Source: Bradyrhizobium sp. 139 (GTDB lineage Bacteria > Pseudomonadota > Alphaproteobacteria > Rhizobiales > Xanthobacteraceae). Taken from it: a stretch of DNA of 64,000 nucleotides. Under the pieces are notes generated by a model. The model saw only the letters and a list, made by a program, of their open reading frames with translations, searched no databases and was not told where the DNA came from. The position numbers and the translations under genes were made by a program. The DNA lies in NCBI RefSeq assembly GCF_023074175.1, contig NZ_JADPKS010000173.1, forward strand, positions 1 through 64,000, in the 5' to 3' direction. This document shows, piece after piece, positions 33,725 through 42,061 of this stretch (its first letter is position 1; the number at the start of each line of letters is the position of its first letter).

Positions 33725-34984
33725 ATGTCAGACAAAGCCAACAAGGGCCTGTTGTCGCCGCTCCGGCGCAAACTATTGATGGGAATGGCCGCCGTGCCTG
33801 TTATCACGATGCTGCCGCGGGCGTCTTTTGCGCAGACCCCGGCGACCTCGGCGGTCAACACGACCGGCCTGGCGATCACCGACACCGAGGTGACGGTCGG
33901 CATCCTGCACTCGGCTACCGGCACCATGGCCATCTCCGAGACCGGCTCGATCGAAGCCGAAAAGCTAGCCATCGAGCAGATCAACGCCATGGGCGGCGTG
34001 CTCGGGCGCAAGATCAAGTTCATCCAGGAAGACGGCGCCAGCGATTGGCCCACCTTTGCGGAAAAGGCCAAGAAGCTGCTCGTCAACGACAAGGTCGCGG
34101 CGATCATGGGCTGCTGGACGTCGGCATCCCGCAAGGCCGTGCTGCCGGTCATGGAGCAGTATAACGGCATGCTCTATTACCCGACCTTCTACGAAGGCCT
34201 CGAGCAGTCCAAGAACGTGATTTACACCGGCCAGGAGGCGACCCAGCAGATTCTCGCCGGCCTGAACTGGATCGCCAAGGAAAAGGGCGCCAAGTCGTTC
34301 TTCTTCATCGGCTCCGACTACATCTGGCCGCGCACCTCGAACAAGATCGCGCGCAAACACGTCGAGAACGTGCTGAAGGGCAAGGTCGTCGGCGAGGAGT
34401 ACTATCCGCTCGGCAACACCCAGTTCAACTCGGTGATCAACAAGATCAAGTTGACCAAGCCCGACGTGATCTTCACCGACGTCGTCGGCGGCTCGAACGT
34501 CGCATTCTACAAGCAGCTCAAGGCCGCCGGCATCGACCTCTCCAAGCAGGCGCTGCTGACGATCTCGGTGACCGAAGACGAGATCGACGGCATCGGCGGC
34601 GAGAACATCGCGGGCGCCTATGCCTGCATGAAGTACTTCCAGTCGCTCGACAATCCGAACAACAAGACCTTCGTTCCGGCGTTCAAAACGATGTGGGGCG
34701 AGAAGACTGTCATCGGAGACGTTACCCAGGCTGCCTATCTCGGCCCGTGGCTGTGGAAGTTGACGGTGGAGAAGGCGGGCTCCTTCGACGTCGACAAGAT
34801 CGCCGCGGCTTCGCCGGGCGTCGAGTTCAAGAACGCGCCGGAAGGCTATGTGCGCATCCACGAAAACCATCACCTCTGGTCGAAGACCCGGGTGGGACGC
34901 GCCAAGCTCGATGGCCAGTTCGAGCTGATCTACGAGACTGCCGATCTCGTCGAGCCGGATCCGTTCCCCAAGGGCTACCAGTAA
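33725..34984 (+). CDS. urtA: Urea/short-amide ABC transporter, binding protein
   Basis: 419-aa periplasmic binding protein of the Peripla_BP type I, UrtA/FmdD group. The N-terminus (LRRKLLMGMAAVPVITMLPRA) is a signal peptide with a paired arginine, possibly Tat. Diagnostic UrtA-like segments: VGILHSATGTMAISETG, GAIMGCWTSASRKAVLP-like AAIMGCWTSASRK, LYYPTFYEGLEQSKNVIY and HENHHLWSK near the C-terminus. The ATG at 33725 has GGGGTG upstream. First gene of a long operon with permeases, ATPases and amidases. No urease genes are present, so amides are at least as likely as urea as ligands. Confidence 0.92.
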   Translation: MSDKANKGLLSPLRRKLLMGMAAVPVITMLPRASFAQTPATSAVNTTGLAITDTEVTVGILHSATGTMAISETGSIEAEKLAIEQINAMGGVLGRKIKFIQEDGASDWPTFAEKAKKLLVNDKVAAIMGCWTSASRKAVLPVMEQYNGMLYYPTFYEGLEQSKNVIYTGQEATQQILAGLNWIAKEKGAKSFFFIGSDYIWPRTSNKIARKHVENVLKGKVVGEEYYPLGNTQFNSVINKIKLTKPDVIFTDVVGGSNVAFYKQLKAAGIDLSKQALLTISVTEDEIDGIGGENIAGAYACMKYFQSLDNPNNKTFVPAFKTMWGEKTVIGDVTQAAYLGPWLWKLTVEKAGSFDVDKIAAASPGVEFKNAPEGYVRIHENHHLWSKTRVGRAKLDGQFELIYETADLVEPDPFPKGYQ

Positions 34985-35059
34985 GACGCGGCGTTCGCCG
35001 CCGTTTCCCTTCAAGCCAAAACCGCTCCCTGGCGTGGATTGCAAGTCCAGCCCAAGACC

Positions 35060-35089
35060 CCCGCGTCGCGAACCTGCTCGCGACGCGGG
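35060..35089 (+). promoter_or_regulatory. Strong intercistronic hairpin between urtA and urtB
   Basis: CCCGCGTCGCGA (35060-35071) pairs perfectly over 12 bp with TCGCGACGCGGG (35078-35089), with a 6-nt loop and no T-tract. It is 75 nt after the urtA stop and 25 nt before urtB. A smaller GC-rich stem follows the urtA stop directly. Such structures commonly protect the message of the abundant binding protein from 3' exonucleases or partly end transcription. Confidence 0.65.
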
Positions 35090-35114
35090 ACCTTATCCCC
35101 GACGGAGGACATCG

Positions 35115-36041
35115 ATGTTCGGCGACTACTCGCTTGGTGATCTTGGCTCCATTTTCGTCATGCAGGGTTTTGCGGGACTGATCCTGTTCTCGGTCTATGT
35201 CCTGATGGCGCTCGGGCTTGCCATCATCTTCGGCCAGATGGGCGTCATCAACATGGCCCATGGCGAGTTCATGATCCTCGGCGCCTACGTCACCTGGATG
35301 ACCTCGAATATCTTCCAGTCCTATTTGCCGAGCCTGTTCAGCGGCTACTTCTTCCTCGCGATGATCCTGGCCTTCGTCGCATCCGGCGCGCTTGGAATGT
35401 TGGTGGAGTGGGTGCTGATACGGCATCTCTACAAGCGCCCGCTCGATACGCTGCTTGCGACCTGGGGTCTCAGCCTGATGCTGCAGCAGGCCTATCGCTC
35501 CGTGTTCGGCGCGCGCGAGGTCGGCGTCGAGTTGCCGCAATGGATGCTTGGCTCCTTGCACGTGACCGACAGCATCGAGGTGCCGATCAACGGCGTCTTC
35601 GTGATGTGCCTCACCCTCCTGATCACCGTCTGTGTCGCTTACGTCATGTACAAGTCGCGCTGGGGTCGCCAGGTCCGTGCGGTCGTGCAGAACCGCGTCA
35701 TGGCCGGCGCGGTCGGCATCAACACCGAAAAGGTCGACCGCTATACCTACGGCCTCGGCTGCGGCATCGCCGGCATCGCCGGCAGCGCCTTCACCATGAT
35801 CGGCTCCACCGGGCCAACTTCCGGGCAGCTCTACATCGTCGACACGTTCCTGGTGGTCGTGTTCGGCGGCGCCGCGAGCCTGCTTGGCACCATCGCCTCG
35901 GCCTTCTCGATCTCGCAGACGCAATCCACCCTCGAGTTCTTCATGTCGGGCTCGATGGCGAAGGTGCTGACGCTGCTCGCCGTTGTCGGAATCCTGATGC
36001 TGCGGCCGCAAGGGCTGTTCGCCCTCAAGGTCCGCAAGTGA
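35115..36041 (+). CDS. urtB: Urea/short-amide ABC transporter, permease 1
   Basis: 308-aa inner-membrane permease of the branched-chain amino acid/urea (LivH-like) type with about eight TM segments. Typical segments are LMALGLAIIFGQMGVINMAHGEFMI near the N-terminus, the cytoplasmic loop VRAVVQNRVMAGAVGI that contacts the ATPases, and VVVFGGAASLLGTI near the C-terminus. GACGGAGGAC precedes the ATG at 35115. It pairs with UrtC. Confidence 0.93.
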   Translation: MFGDYSLGDLGSIFVMQGFAGLILFSVYVLMALGLAIIFGQMGVINMAHGEFMILGAYVTWMTSNIFQSYLPSLFSGYFFLAMILAFVASGALGMLVEWVLIRHLYKRPLDTLLATWGLSLMLQQAYRSVFGAREVGVELPQWMLGSLHVTDSIEVPINGVFVMCLTLLITVCVAYVMYKSRWGRQVRAVVQNRVMAGAVGINTEKVDRYTYGLGCGIAGIAGSAFTMIGSTGPTSGQLYIVDTFLVVVFGGAASLLGTIASAFSISQTQSTLEFFMSGSMAKVLTLLAVVGILMLRPQGLFALKVRK

Positions 36042-36059
36042 GAAACTGGGGCTGATGCA

Positions 36060-37202
36060 ATGACCGACAATCGTTTCTTCAATCGATCGGAGTTCATCGG
36101 AATTCTGGTGCTCGCGGTTTTCCTGATGGTGATCCTGCCGCTCACGCTCGATGTCTTCAGGCTCAACCTGGTCGCAAAATATCTGACCTACGCCTTCGTC
36201 GCGCTGGGGCTGGTGGTCTGCTGGGGCTATGGCGGCATTCTTAGCCTCGGCCAGGGCGTTTTCTTCGGACTCGGCGGATACTGCATGGCGATGTTCCTCA
36301 AGCTCGAGGCCTCGAGCGTGGAGAACACCAAGATCCAGTCGACACCCGGCATTCCCGATTTCATGGACTGGAATCAGATCACCGCGCTGCCATTGTTCTG
36401 GAAGCCTTTCAGCAGCCTGACCTTCACAATCGCCGCCATCATTCTCGTGCCCGGCATCTTTGCCCTCATCATCGGCACTGCGATGTTCAAGCGCCGGGTC
36501 GGCGGCACTTATTTCGCCATCATCACCCAGGCGGTCGCGGCCATCCTGACGATCCTGATCGTGGGCCAGCAGGGCTACACCGGCGGCATCAACGGCATGA
36601 CCGATTTGCGCACGCTGAAAGGATGGGACATCCGTCCCGACCACGCCAAGGTCGTGCTGTACTTCTTCGAGGTCGGGTGCCTGTTCGTCTGCATCATGAT
36701 CGCGCAGTTCGTCCGACACTCCAAGCTCGGACGCATCCTGGTTGCGATGCGTGAGAAGGAGGACCGCGTCCGCTTCTCCGGCTACAGCGTCGCGAACTTC
36801 AAGATCTTCGCCTTCTGCGTCGCTGCCGTGTTCGCCGCGATCGGCGGTGCCATGTTCGCGCTCAATGTCGGCTTCATGTCGCCGTCCTTCGTCGGCATCG
36901 TGCCGTCGATCGAGATGGTGATCTACACCGCGGTCGGCGGCCGGTTGTCGATCCTCGGCGCGGTCTACGGCACGCTGCTGGTCAATTTCGCCAAGACCAG
37001 CCTGTCGGAGACCTTTCCCGAATTGTGGCTGTTCGGATTGGGCGGGTTGTTCATCGCCGTGGTTCTCGCCTTCCCGAACGGCCTTGCCGGGATCTGGGGC
37101 GATTATGTGCAGCCGCACATCGATCGCCTGATCTCGTCGCGCAAACCGAAACCCGAAGGCTGGACCGACAAATCGGTCACCGACGGCGCCCCGGCGGAGT
37201 GA
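36060..37202 (+). CDS. urtC: Urea/short-amide ABC transporter, permease 2
   Basis: 380-aa LivM-like permease with about ten TM segments; longer than UrtB, as usual. Marks: GLVVCWGYGGILSLGQGVFFGLGGYCMAM, GGTYFAIITQAVAAILTIL, QQGYTGGINGMTDL, and the ATPase-coupling loop LVAMREKEDRVRFSGY. Its start is 18 nt after the urtB stop. The hydrophilic tail (SSRKPKPEGWTDKSV) is short. It forms the membrane channel with UrtB. Confidence 0.93.
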   Translation: MTDNRFFNRSEFIGILVLAVFLMVILPLTLDVFRLNLVAKYLTYAFVALGLVVCWGYGGILSLGQGVFFGLGGYCMAMFLKLEASSVENTKIQSTPGIPDFMDWNQITALPLFWKPFSSLTFTIAAIILVPGIFALIIGTAMFKRRVGGTYFAIITQAVAAILTILIVGQQGYTGGINGMTDLRTLKGWDIRPDHAKVVLYFFEVGCLFVCIMIAQFVRHSKLGRILVAMREKEDRVRFSGYSVANFKIFAFCVAAVFAAIGGAMFALNVGFMSPSFVGIVPSIEMVIYTAVGGRLSILGAVYGTLLVNFAKTSLSETFPELWLFGLGGLFIAVVLAFPNGLAGIWGDYVQPHIDRLISSRKPKPEGWTDKSVTDGAPAE

Positions 37203-37212
37203 GGAGATCATC

Positions 37213-37968
37213 ATGCTCGTAGGTCACCAGCCCAAGGAATTCCTGCTCGCCGTCGAAGCGCTGACCGTGTCGTTCGACGGGTTCAAGGCGGTCAACGATC
37301 TCTCGTTCTACGTGGACGAGAACGAAATCCGCGTCATCATCGGTCCTAACGGCGCCGGCAAGACCACCGTGCTCGACCTGATCTGCGGCAAGACCAAAGC
37401 AACGTCCGGCTCGATCCAATTCCGCGGCAAGGAGCTGACGCGGATGAGAGAAAACGAGATCGTCAAGACGGGGGTCGGTCGTAAATTCCAGAACCCCTCG
37501 ATCTACGACGATCTCACGGTGTTCGAGAATCTGGAGATCTCGTATCCGCGCGGACGCTCGGTGTTCGGTGCGCTGACCTTCACCCGCGACGCCGCGGTGC
37601 GCGACCGGGTGCATGAAGTCGCCGAAATGATCTTCCTGAAGGACCGGCTGAACGTGAACGCCGATCTGCTCAGCCACGGCCAGAAGCAGTGGCTCGAGAT
37701 AGGCATGCTGCTGATCCAGGATCCGGATTTGTTGATGCTGGACGAGCCCGTCGCCGGCATGAGCGTGTCCGAGCGTGCCAAGACCGCCGAGCTGCTCAAC
37801 CGCATCATCAAGAACCGCTCTGTGCTGGTGATCGAGCACGACATGAAGTTCGTCGAGGACATCGCGCACAAGGTCACCGTGCTTCACCAGGGCCAGATCC
37901 TCTCGGAAGGGACCATGGAGAAGGTGAAGAACGACCTCAAGGTCGTCGAAGTCTATTTGGGTCACTGA
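37213..37968 (+). CDS. urtD: Urea/short-amide ABC transporter, ATPase 1
   Basis: 251-aa ABC ATPase of the LivG/UrtD type. Walker A GPNGAGKTT, a Q-loop region KFQNPSIYDDLTVFENL, signature LSHGQKQWLEIG (variant of LSGGQ, characteristic of UrtD), Walker B LMLDEPVAGM and switch histidine in VLVIEHDM. GAGGAG lies before the ATG, 10 nt after the urtC stop. It couples ATP hydrolysis to transport as a heterodimer with UrtE. Confidence 0.94.
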   Translation: MLVGHQPKEFLLAVEALTVSFDGFKAVNDLSFYVDENEIRVIIGPNGAGKTTVLDLICGKTKATSGSIQFRGKELTRMRENEIVKTGVGRKFQNPSIYDDLTVFENLEISYPRGRSVFGALTFTRDAAVRDRVHEVAEMIFLKDRLNVNADLLSHGQKQWLEIGMLLIQDPDLLMLDEPVAGMSVSERAKTAELLNRIIKNRSVLVIEHDMKFVEDIAHKVTVLHQGQILSEGTMEKVKNDLKVVEVYLGH

Positions 37969-38010
37969 CGAATGGCCAACGTGAGTCAAACGAGTGCTAC
38001 GGGCTCCGTT

Positions 38011-38133
38011 CACCTCTCCCATAGGGAGAGATCGAATTGCGAAGCAATTCGGGTGAGGGGCTCCGCTCTCTCGTGGGACCCGATCCCCCTCACCCGCGCC
38101 TTCGGCGCGACCTCTCCCCGACGGGGAGAGGTG
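38011..38133. repeat. Compound palindromic repeat inside the urt operon
   Basis: CACCTCTCCC..GGGAGAGGTG-type ends (38011 and 38133) enclose inner inverted pieces: CGAATTGCGAAGCAATTCG (perfect short hairpin), GGGTGAGGGG with CCCCTCACCC, and GCGCCTTCGGCGC. It is related to the element at 5974-6118. It fills most of the 192-bp urtD-urtE gap, so read-through from the operon promoter must cross it. Confidence 0.85.
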
Positions 38134-38160
38134 AAGAACACCAAGTCGTAGGAGCCTCGC

Positions 38161-38850
38161 ATGCTCGCTATCTCAGATCTTCACGTCGCCTACGGCCAGA
38201 GCGAGGTGCTGCACGGGCTCAACGTCAACGTCGCGCCCAACGAAATCGTGGCGATCATGGGCCGCAACGGCATGGGCAAGACCACGCTGATGAAATCGCT
38301 GATGGGCATCCTGCCCGCGAAGAGCGGCTCGGTGATCATGGACGGCGCCGAGCTCGGCAGCCTGCCGAGCTACGAGCGCGTCGCCAAGGGCCTCGCCTAT
38401 GTGCCGCAGGGCCGCATGATCTTCTCGACCATGACGGTGAAGGAGAACATCGAAACAGGTCTCGTCGTCTCCGGCGGGTCGGAGGTGCCCGGCGACATCT
38501 ACGAACTGTTTCCGGTGCTGCTGGAGATGAAGGGCCGTCGCGGCGGTAATCTCTCCGGCGGCCAGCAGCAACAGCTCGCGATCGCCCGCGCGCTCGCGAC
38601 CAAGCCCAAAGTGCTGCTGCTGGACGAGCCGACCGAAGGCATCCAGCCGTCGATCATCAAGGACATGGCGCGCACGCTGAAGCGCATCCGCGATGAGCGG
38701 GGGCTGTCGATCGTCGTGTCCGAGCAGGTCCTGAGCTTCGCGCTCGACATCGCCGACCGCGTGCTGGTGATCGAGAACGGCGAGATTGTGCGCGACGATC
38801 CGCGCGACGCCGTCGATGCCACGCAGGTCTCGAAATATCTGTCTGTCTAA
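38161..38850 (+). CDS. urtE: Urea/short-amide ABC transporter, ATPase 2
   Basis: 229-aa ABC ATPase of the LivF/UrtE type. Walker A GRNGMGKTT, Q-loop region YVPQGRMIFSTMTVKENI, signature LSGGQQQQLAIARAL, Walker B LLLDEPTEGIQPSII and VVSEQVLSFALDIADRVLVIENG. The GIQPSII segment after Walker B is typical of UrtE. AGGAG precedes the ATG. Separated from urtD by a palindromic repeat, it may have its own expression level. Confidence 0.94.
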   Translation: MLAISDLHVAYGQSEVLHGLNVNVAPNEIVAIMGRNGMGKTTLMKSLMGILPAKSGSVIMDGAELGSLPSYERVAKGLAYVPQGRMIFSTMTVKENIETGLVVSGGSEVPGDIYELFPVLLEMKGRRGGNLSGGQQQQLAIARALATKPKVLLLDEPTEGIQPSIIKDMARTLKRIRDERGLSIVVSEQVLSFALDIADRVLVIENGEIVRDDPRDAVDATQVSKYLSV

Positions 38851-38877
38851 CCAACCGTATAAAAGGGGAGCATCTCG

Positions 38878-40107
38878 ATGCCAGAGACACTGATCAAGGT
38901 CGATCTCACCAAGTCGGCTTACGATAATGACATGGTGCATAACCGCTGGCACCCCGACATCCCGATCGTGGCCTGGGTCAACCCCGGCGACGACTTCATC
39001 ATCGAGACCTATGACTGGACCGGCGGCTTCATCAAGAACAACGACTCGGCCGACGACGTGCGGGATATCGATCTGTCGATCGTGCACTTCCTCTCGGGCC
39101 CGATCGGCGTCAAGGGCGCCGAGCCCGGCGATCTCCTCGTCGTCGATCTGCTCGACGTCGGCCCGCTCAAGGAGAGCCTCTGGGGCTTCAACGGCTTCTT
39201 CTCCAAGCAGAATGGCGGCGGCTTCCTCACCGACCATTTCCCGCTGGCGCAGAAATCGATCTGGGACATCAAGGGCCTCTACACCTCGTCGCGCCACATT
39301 CCCGGCGTCAACTTCGCGGGCCTGATCCATCCCGGCCTGATCGGCTGTCTGCCCGATCCGAAGATGCTGGACACCTGGAACAAGCGCGAGGCCGAGCTGA
39401 TCGCGACCAACCCGACCCGTGTGCCCGGCCTTGCCAACCCGCCATTCGCGCCGACCGCTCATGGCGGCCGCGCCAAGGGCGACGTCAAGGCCAAGATCGG
39501 CGCGGAAGGCGCGCGCACGGTGCCGCCGCGCGAGCATGGCGGCAATTGCGACATCAAGGATCTTTCGCGCGGATCGAAGATCTACTTTCCGGTCTACGTG
39601 CCCGGCGCCGGTCTCTCGATGGGTGATCTGCACTTCAGCCAGGGCGATGGCGAGATCACCTTCTGCGGCGCCATCGAGATGGCCGGCTGGCTGCATCTGA
39701 AGGTCGAGGTGATCAAGGACGGCATGGCGAAATACGGCATCAAGAATCCGATCTTCAGGCCGTCGCCGATCACGCCGAACTACAAGGACTATCTGATCTT
39801 CGAGGGCATTTCGGTCGACGAAGCCGGCAAGCAGCACTATCTCGACGTCACTATCGCCTACCGCCAGGCCTGCCTGAATGCGATCGAGTATCTGAAGAAG
39901 TTCGGCTACTCCGGCGCGCAGGCCTACTCGATCCTTGGCACCGCACCGGTTCAGGGCCACATCTCCGGCGTGGTCGACGTGCCCAACGCCTGCGCCACGT
40001 TATGGCTGCCGACGGAGATCTTCGACTTCGACGTGATGCCGTCGTCGGCGGGACCGATCAAGCACATCAAGGGCGACATCCAGATGCCGATCTCACCGGA
40101 CAAATGA
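38878..40107 (+). CDS. fmdA: Formamidase (acetamidase/formamidase family)
   Basis: 409-aa cytoplasmic amidohydrolase that releases ammonia from formamide or acetamide. It begins PETLIKVDLTKSAYDNDMVHNRWHPDIP, the characteristic FmdA N-terminus; internal marks are FSRHIPGVNFAG-like SSRHIPGVNFAG, PPREHGGNCDIKDL and GAGLSMGDLHFSQGDGEI with conserved His/Asp. GGGGAG lies ahead of the ATG, 27 nt after the urtE stop. Position within the transporter operon indicates that imported amides are hydrolysed for nitrogen. Confidence 0.95.
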   Translation: MPETLIKVDLTKSAYDNDMVHNRWHPDIPIVAWVNPGDDFIIETYDWTGGFIKNNDSADDVRDIDLSIVHFLSGPIGVKGAEPGDLLVVDLLDVGPLKESLWGFNGFFSKQNGGGFLTDHFPLAQKSIWDIKGLYTSSRHIPGVNFAGLIHPGLIGCLPDPKMLDTWNKREAELIATNPTRVPGLANPPFAPTAHGGRAKGDVKAKIGAEGARTVPPREHGGNCDIKDLSRGSKIYFPVYVPGAGLSMGDLHFSQGDGEITFCGAIEMAGWLHLKVEVIKDGMAKYGIKNPIFRPSPITPNYKDYLIFEGISVDEAGKQHYLDVTIAYRQACLNAIEYLKKFGYSGAQAYSILGTAPVQGHISGVVDVPNACATLWLPTEIFDFDVMPSSAGPIKHIKGDIQMPISPDK

Positions 40108-40203
40108 TCCCTGCGCGACGGGATGCGGGACGGCAGCGTATTTGCCGCCCCGCATCCGCCGCGGAATGGCTTCTCATACAGGCAACAGCGTAGGGATGAT
40201 GCA

Positions 40204-40566
40204 ATGCCGGTCTATGAATATCTCTGTGACGATTGCGGGCCTTTCAAGGATATGCGCCCGATGGCCGAATGCGACGATCCGCAGGCCTGCCCGCATTGCG
40301 AGACGATGGCGCCGCGCGTCATCCTGACCGCGCCGAACTTCTTCTGCACGCCGGCCGAAAAACGCAAGGCGCACGCCGTCAATGAGCGCAGCTCGCACGC
40401 GCCGCAGACGCTCGCGCAATACAAGGCCTCGCACGGCCCCGGCTGCGGCTGCTGCTCCACGGGCAAGAACACGCCGGACAAGAAAAAGCCGGCGCGGCTG
40501 GTGACCAAGACCAGGAGCGGCGCCAAGGGCTTTCCGACGGCGCGGCCCTGGATGATCAGTCACTAA
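40204..40566 (+). CDS. fmdB: FmdB-family zinc-ribbon protein
   Basis: 120-aa small protein starting MPVYEYLCDDCGPF with a zinc ribbon: C8-x2-C11 and C29-x2-C32 (ACPHC). A basic, flexible tail with a second cysteine group (GPGCGCCSTG) follows. FmdB proteins accompany formamidase genes and were proposed to be regulators; no mechanism is established. The ATG at 40204 has AGGGATG upstream; the open frame begins earlier without a suitable site. Confidence 0.88.
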   Translation: MPVYEYLCDDCGPFKDMRPMAECDDPQACPHCETMAPRVILTAPNFFCTPAEKRKAHAVNERSSHAPQTLAQYKASHGPGCGCCSTGKNTPDKKKPARLVTKTRSGAKGFPTARPWMISH

Positions 40567-40606
40567 TTCACGCGGCAATCTCAAACAAAGTGGAGGAGCA
40601 ATTCCA

Positions 40607-41647
40607 ATGCTTCACGGTGACATTTCCAGCAGCAACGACACCGTCGGCGTCGCAGTGGTCAACTACAAGATGCCTCGCCTGCACACCAAGGCCGAGGTGC
40701 TCGACAACGCCCGCAAGATCGCCGACATGCTGGTGGGCATGAAGACCGGTTTGCCCGGCATGGATCTGGTGATCTTCCCGGAATACTCCACCCAGGGCAT
40801 CATGTACGACCCCAAGGAGATGTACGAGACCGCCTCGGCGGTGCCCGGTGAAGAGACCGCGATTTTTGCCGAGGCCTGCCGCAAGGCGAAAGTCTGGGGC
40901 GTGTTCTCGCTGACCGGGGAGCGCCACGAGGAGCATCCGCACAAGGCGCCCTACAACACCCTGATCCTGATGAACGATAAGGGCGAGATCGTCCAGAAGT
41001 ACCGCAAGATCATGCCGTGGGTGCCGATCGAAGGCTGGTATCCCGGCAACTGCACCTATGTCTCCGAAGGCCCGAAAGGGATGAAGGTCAGCCTGATCAT
41101 CTGCGACGACGGCAATTTTCCGGAGATCTGGCGTGACTGCGCCATGAAGGGCGCCGAGCTGATCGTGCGTTGCCAGGGCTACATGTATCCGGCCAAGGAA
41201 CAGCAGATCCTGATTTCCAAGGCGATGGCGTGGGCCAACAATGTCTATGTCGCGGTCGCCAATGCCGCCGGCTTCGATGGCGTCTATTCCTATTTCGGTC
41301 ATTCGGCGATCATCGGCTTCGATGGACGTACGCTCGGCGAATGCGGCGAGGAGGACTACGGCATCCAATACGCCCAGCTCTCGAAACATCTGATCCGCGA
41401 TGCGCGCCGCAATGGCCAGTCGCAGAACCATCTCTACAAGCTGGTCCACCGCGGCTACACCGGCATGATCAATTCCGGTGAGAGCCCGCGCGGCGTCGCG
41501 GCGTGTCCGTATGATTTCTACAAGAACTGGATTGCCGATCCGGAAGGCACGCGAGACATGGTCGAGGCGATGACCCGCTCGACGCCGGGCACCGACGAGT
41601 GCCCGATCGACGGCATCCCGAATGGGGCGTCTCCGAGCAACTACTGA
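40607..41647 (+). CDS. amiE: Aliphatic amidase (nitrilase superfamily)
   Basis: 346 aa, the same length as Pseudomonas AmiE and near-identical to it over long stretches (HGDISSSNDTVGVAVVNYK, MKGAELIVRCQGYMYPAK). It hydrolyses short aliphatic amides such as acetamide and propionamide to acid plus ammonia. The catalytic triad is E59 (FPEYS), K134 (QKYRK) and C166 (IICDDGN). Last gene of the amide operon, 40 nt after fmdB. The closely related formamidase AmiF is the alternative, but the N-terminus and C-terminal style match AmiE better. Confidence 0.93.
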   Translation: MLHGDISSSNDTVGVAVVNYKMPRLHTKAEVLDNARKIADMLVGMKTGLPGMDLVIFPEYSTQGIMYDPKEMYETASAVPGEETAIFAEACRKAKVWGVFSLTGERHEEHPHKAPYNTLILMNDKGEIVQKYRKIMPWVPIEGWYPGNCTYVSEGPKGMKVSLIICDDGNFPEIWRDCAMKGAELIVRCQGYMYPAKEQQILISKAMAWANNVYVAVANAAGFDGVYSYFGHSAIIGFDGRTLGECGEEDYGIQYAQLSKHLIRDARRNGQSQNHLYKLVHRGYTGMINSGESPRGVAACPYDFYKNWIADPEGTRDMVEAMTRSTPGTDECPIDGIPNGASPSNY

Positions 41648-41761
41648 GCCATTGCCCGCGCCACGTCGAGAGGCGGAGGGCACGGCGTGCGCATTGGATG
41701 ATCAGCCCTTGATGTGAACGGCCGTACATGGGTGGACGTTCTGACCGCATGCGCGCGATAG

Positions 41762-42058
41762 GAGCGCGCGGACAAGTCGTTTGCCGCGGCCGGCGGCCTG
41801 ATGATGACCCTGCGCGGCCGCGTCGCCTGGGCGCATGATTACAATGCGGACCGCAGCCTCGGCGCGGCGTTTCAGACGCTGCCGGGATCGGCCTTTGTCG
41901 TCAACGGCGCCGCGCAGGCGCGCGATTCCGCGCTGACCACGGCGGCGGTGCAGATGAACTGGATGAACGGCTGGTCTGCGCCGGCGACCTTCGAGGGCGA
42001 GTTCTCGAACGTGACCCGTTCCTACGCGGGCGAGGGCGTCGTACGGTACGCGTGGTAA
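41762..42058 (+). pseudogene. Autotransporter beta-barrel C-terminal remnant
   Basis: The open segment after a stop at 41759-41761 reads ADKSFAAAGGLMMTLRGRVA, then AWAHDYNADRSLGAAFQTLPG and ends YAGEGVVRYAW. That is the last four or so strands of an autotransporter outer-membrane barrel with the C-terminal aromatic. The passenger and the rest of the barrel are missing, and no signal or good start codon is present, so it is a leftover of a deleted gene. It ends 4 nt from the stop of the convergent MCE gene. Confidence 0.8.
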
Positions 42059-42061
42059 GCT

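Noticed and set aside
34827..37214. Very long open frame on the minus strand opposite urtA-urtC (795 codons)
   Set aside because: It is a shadow of the strongly supported urtA, urtB and urtC frames in high-GC sequence. Its translation is His/Asp/Arg-rich and has no recognisable domain.
38173..39960. 595-codon minus-strand frame opposite urtE and fmdA
   Set aside because: It spans two real plus-strand genes and the gap between them, and its composition is typical of an antisense shadow.
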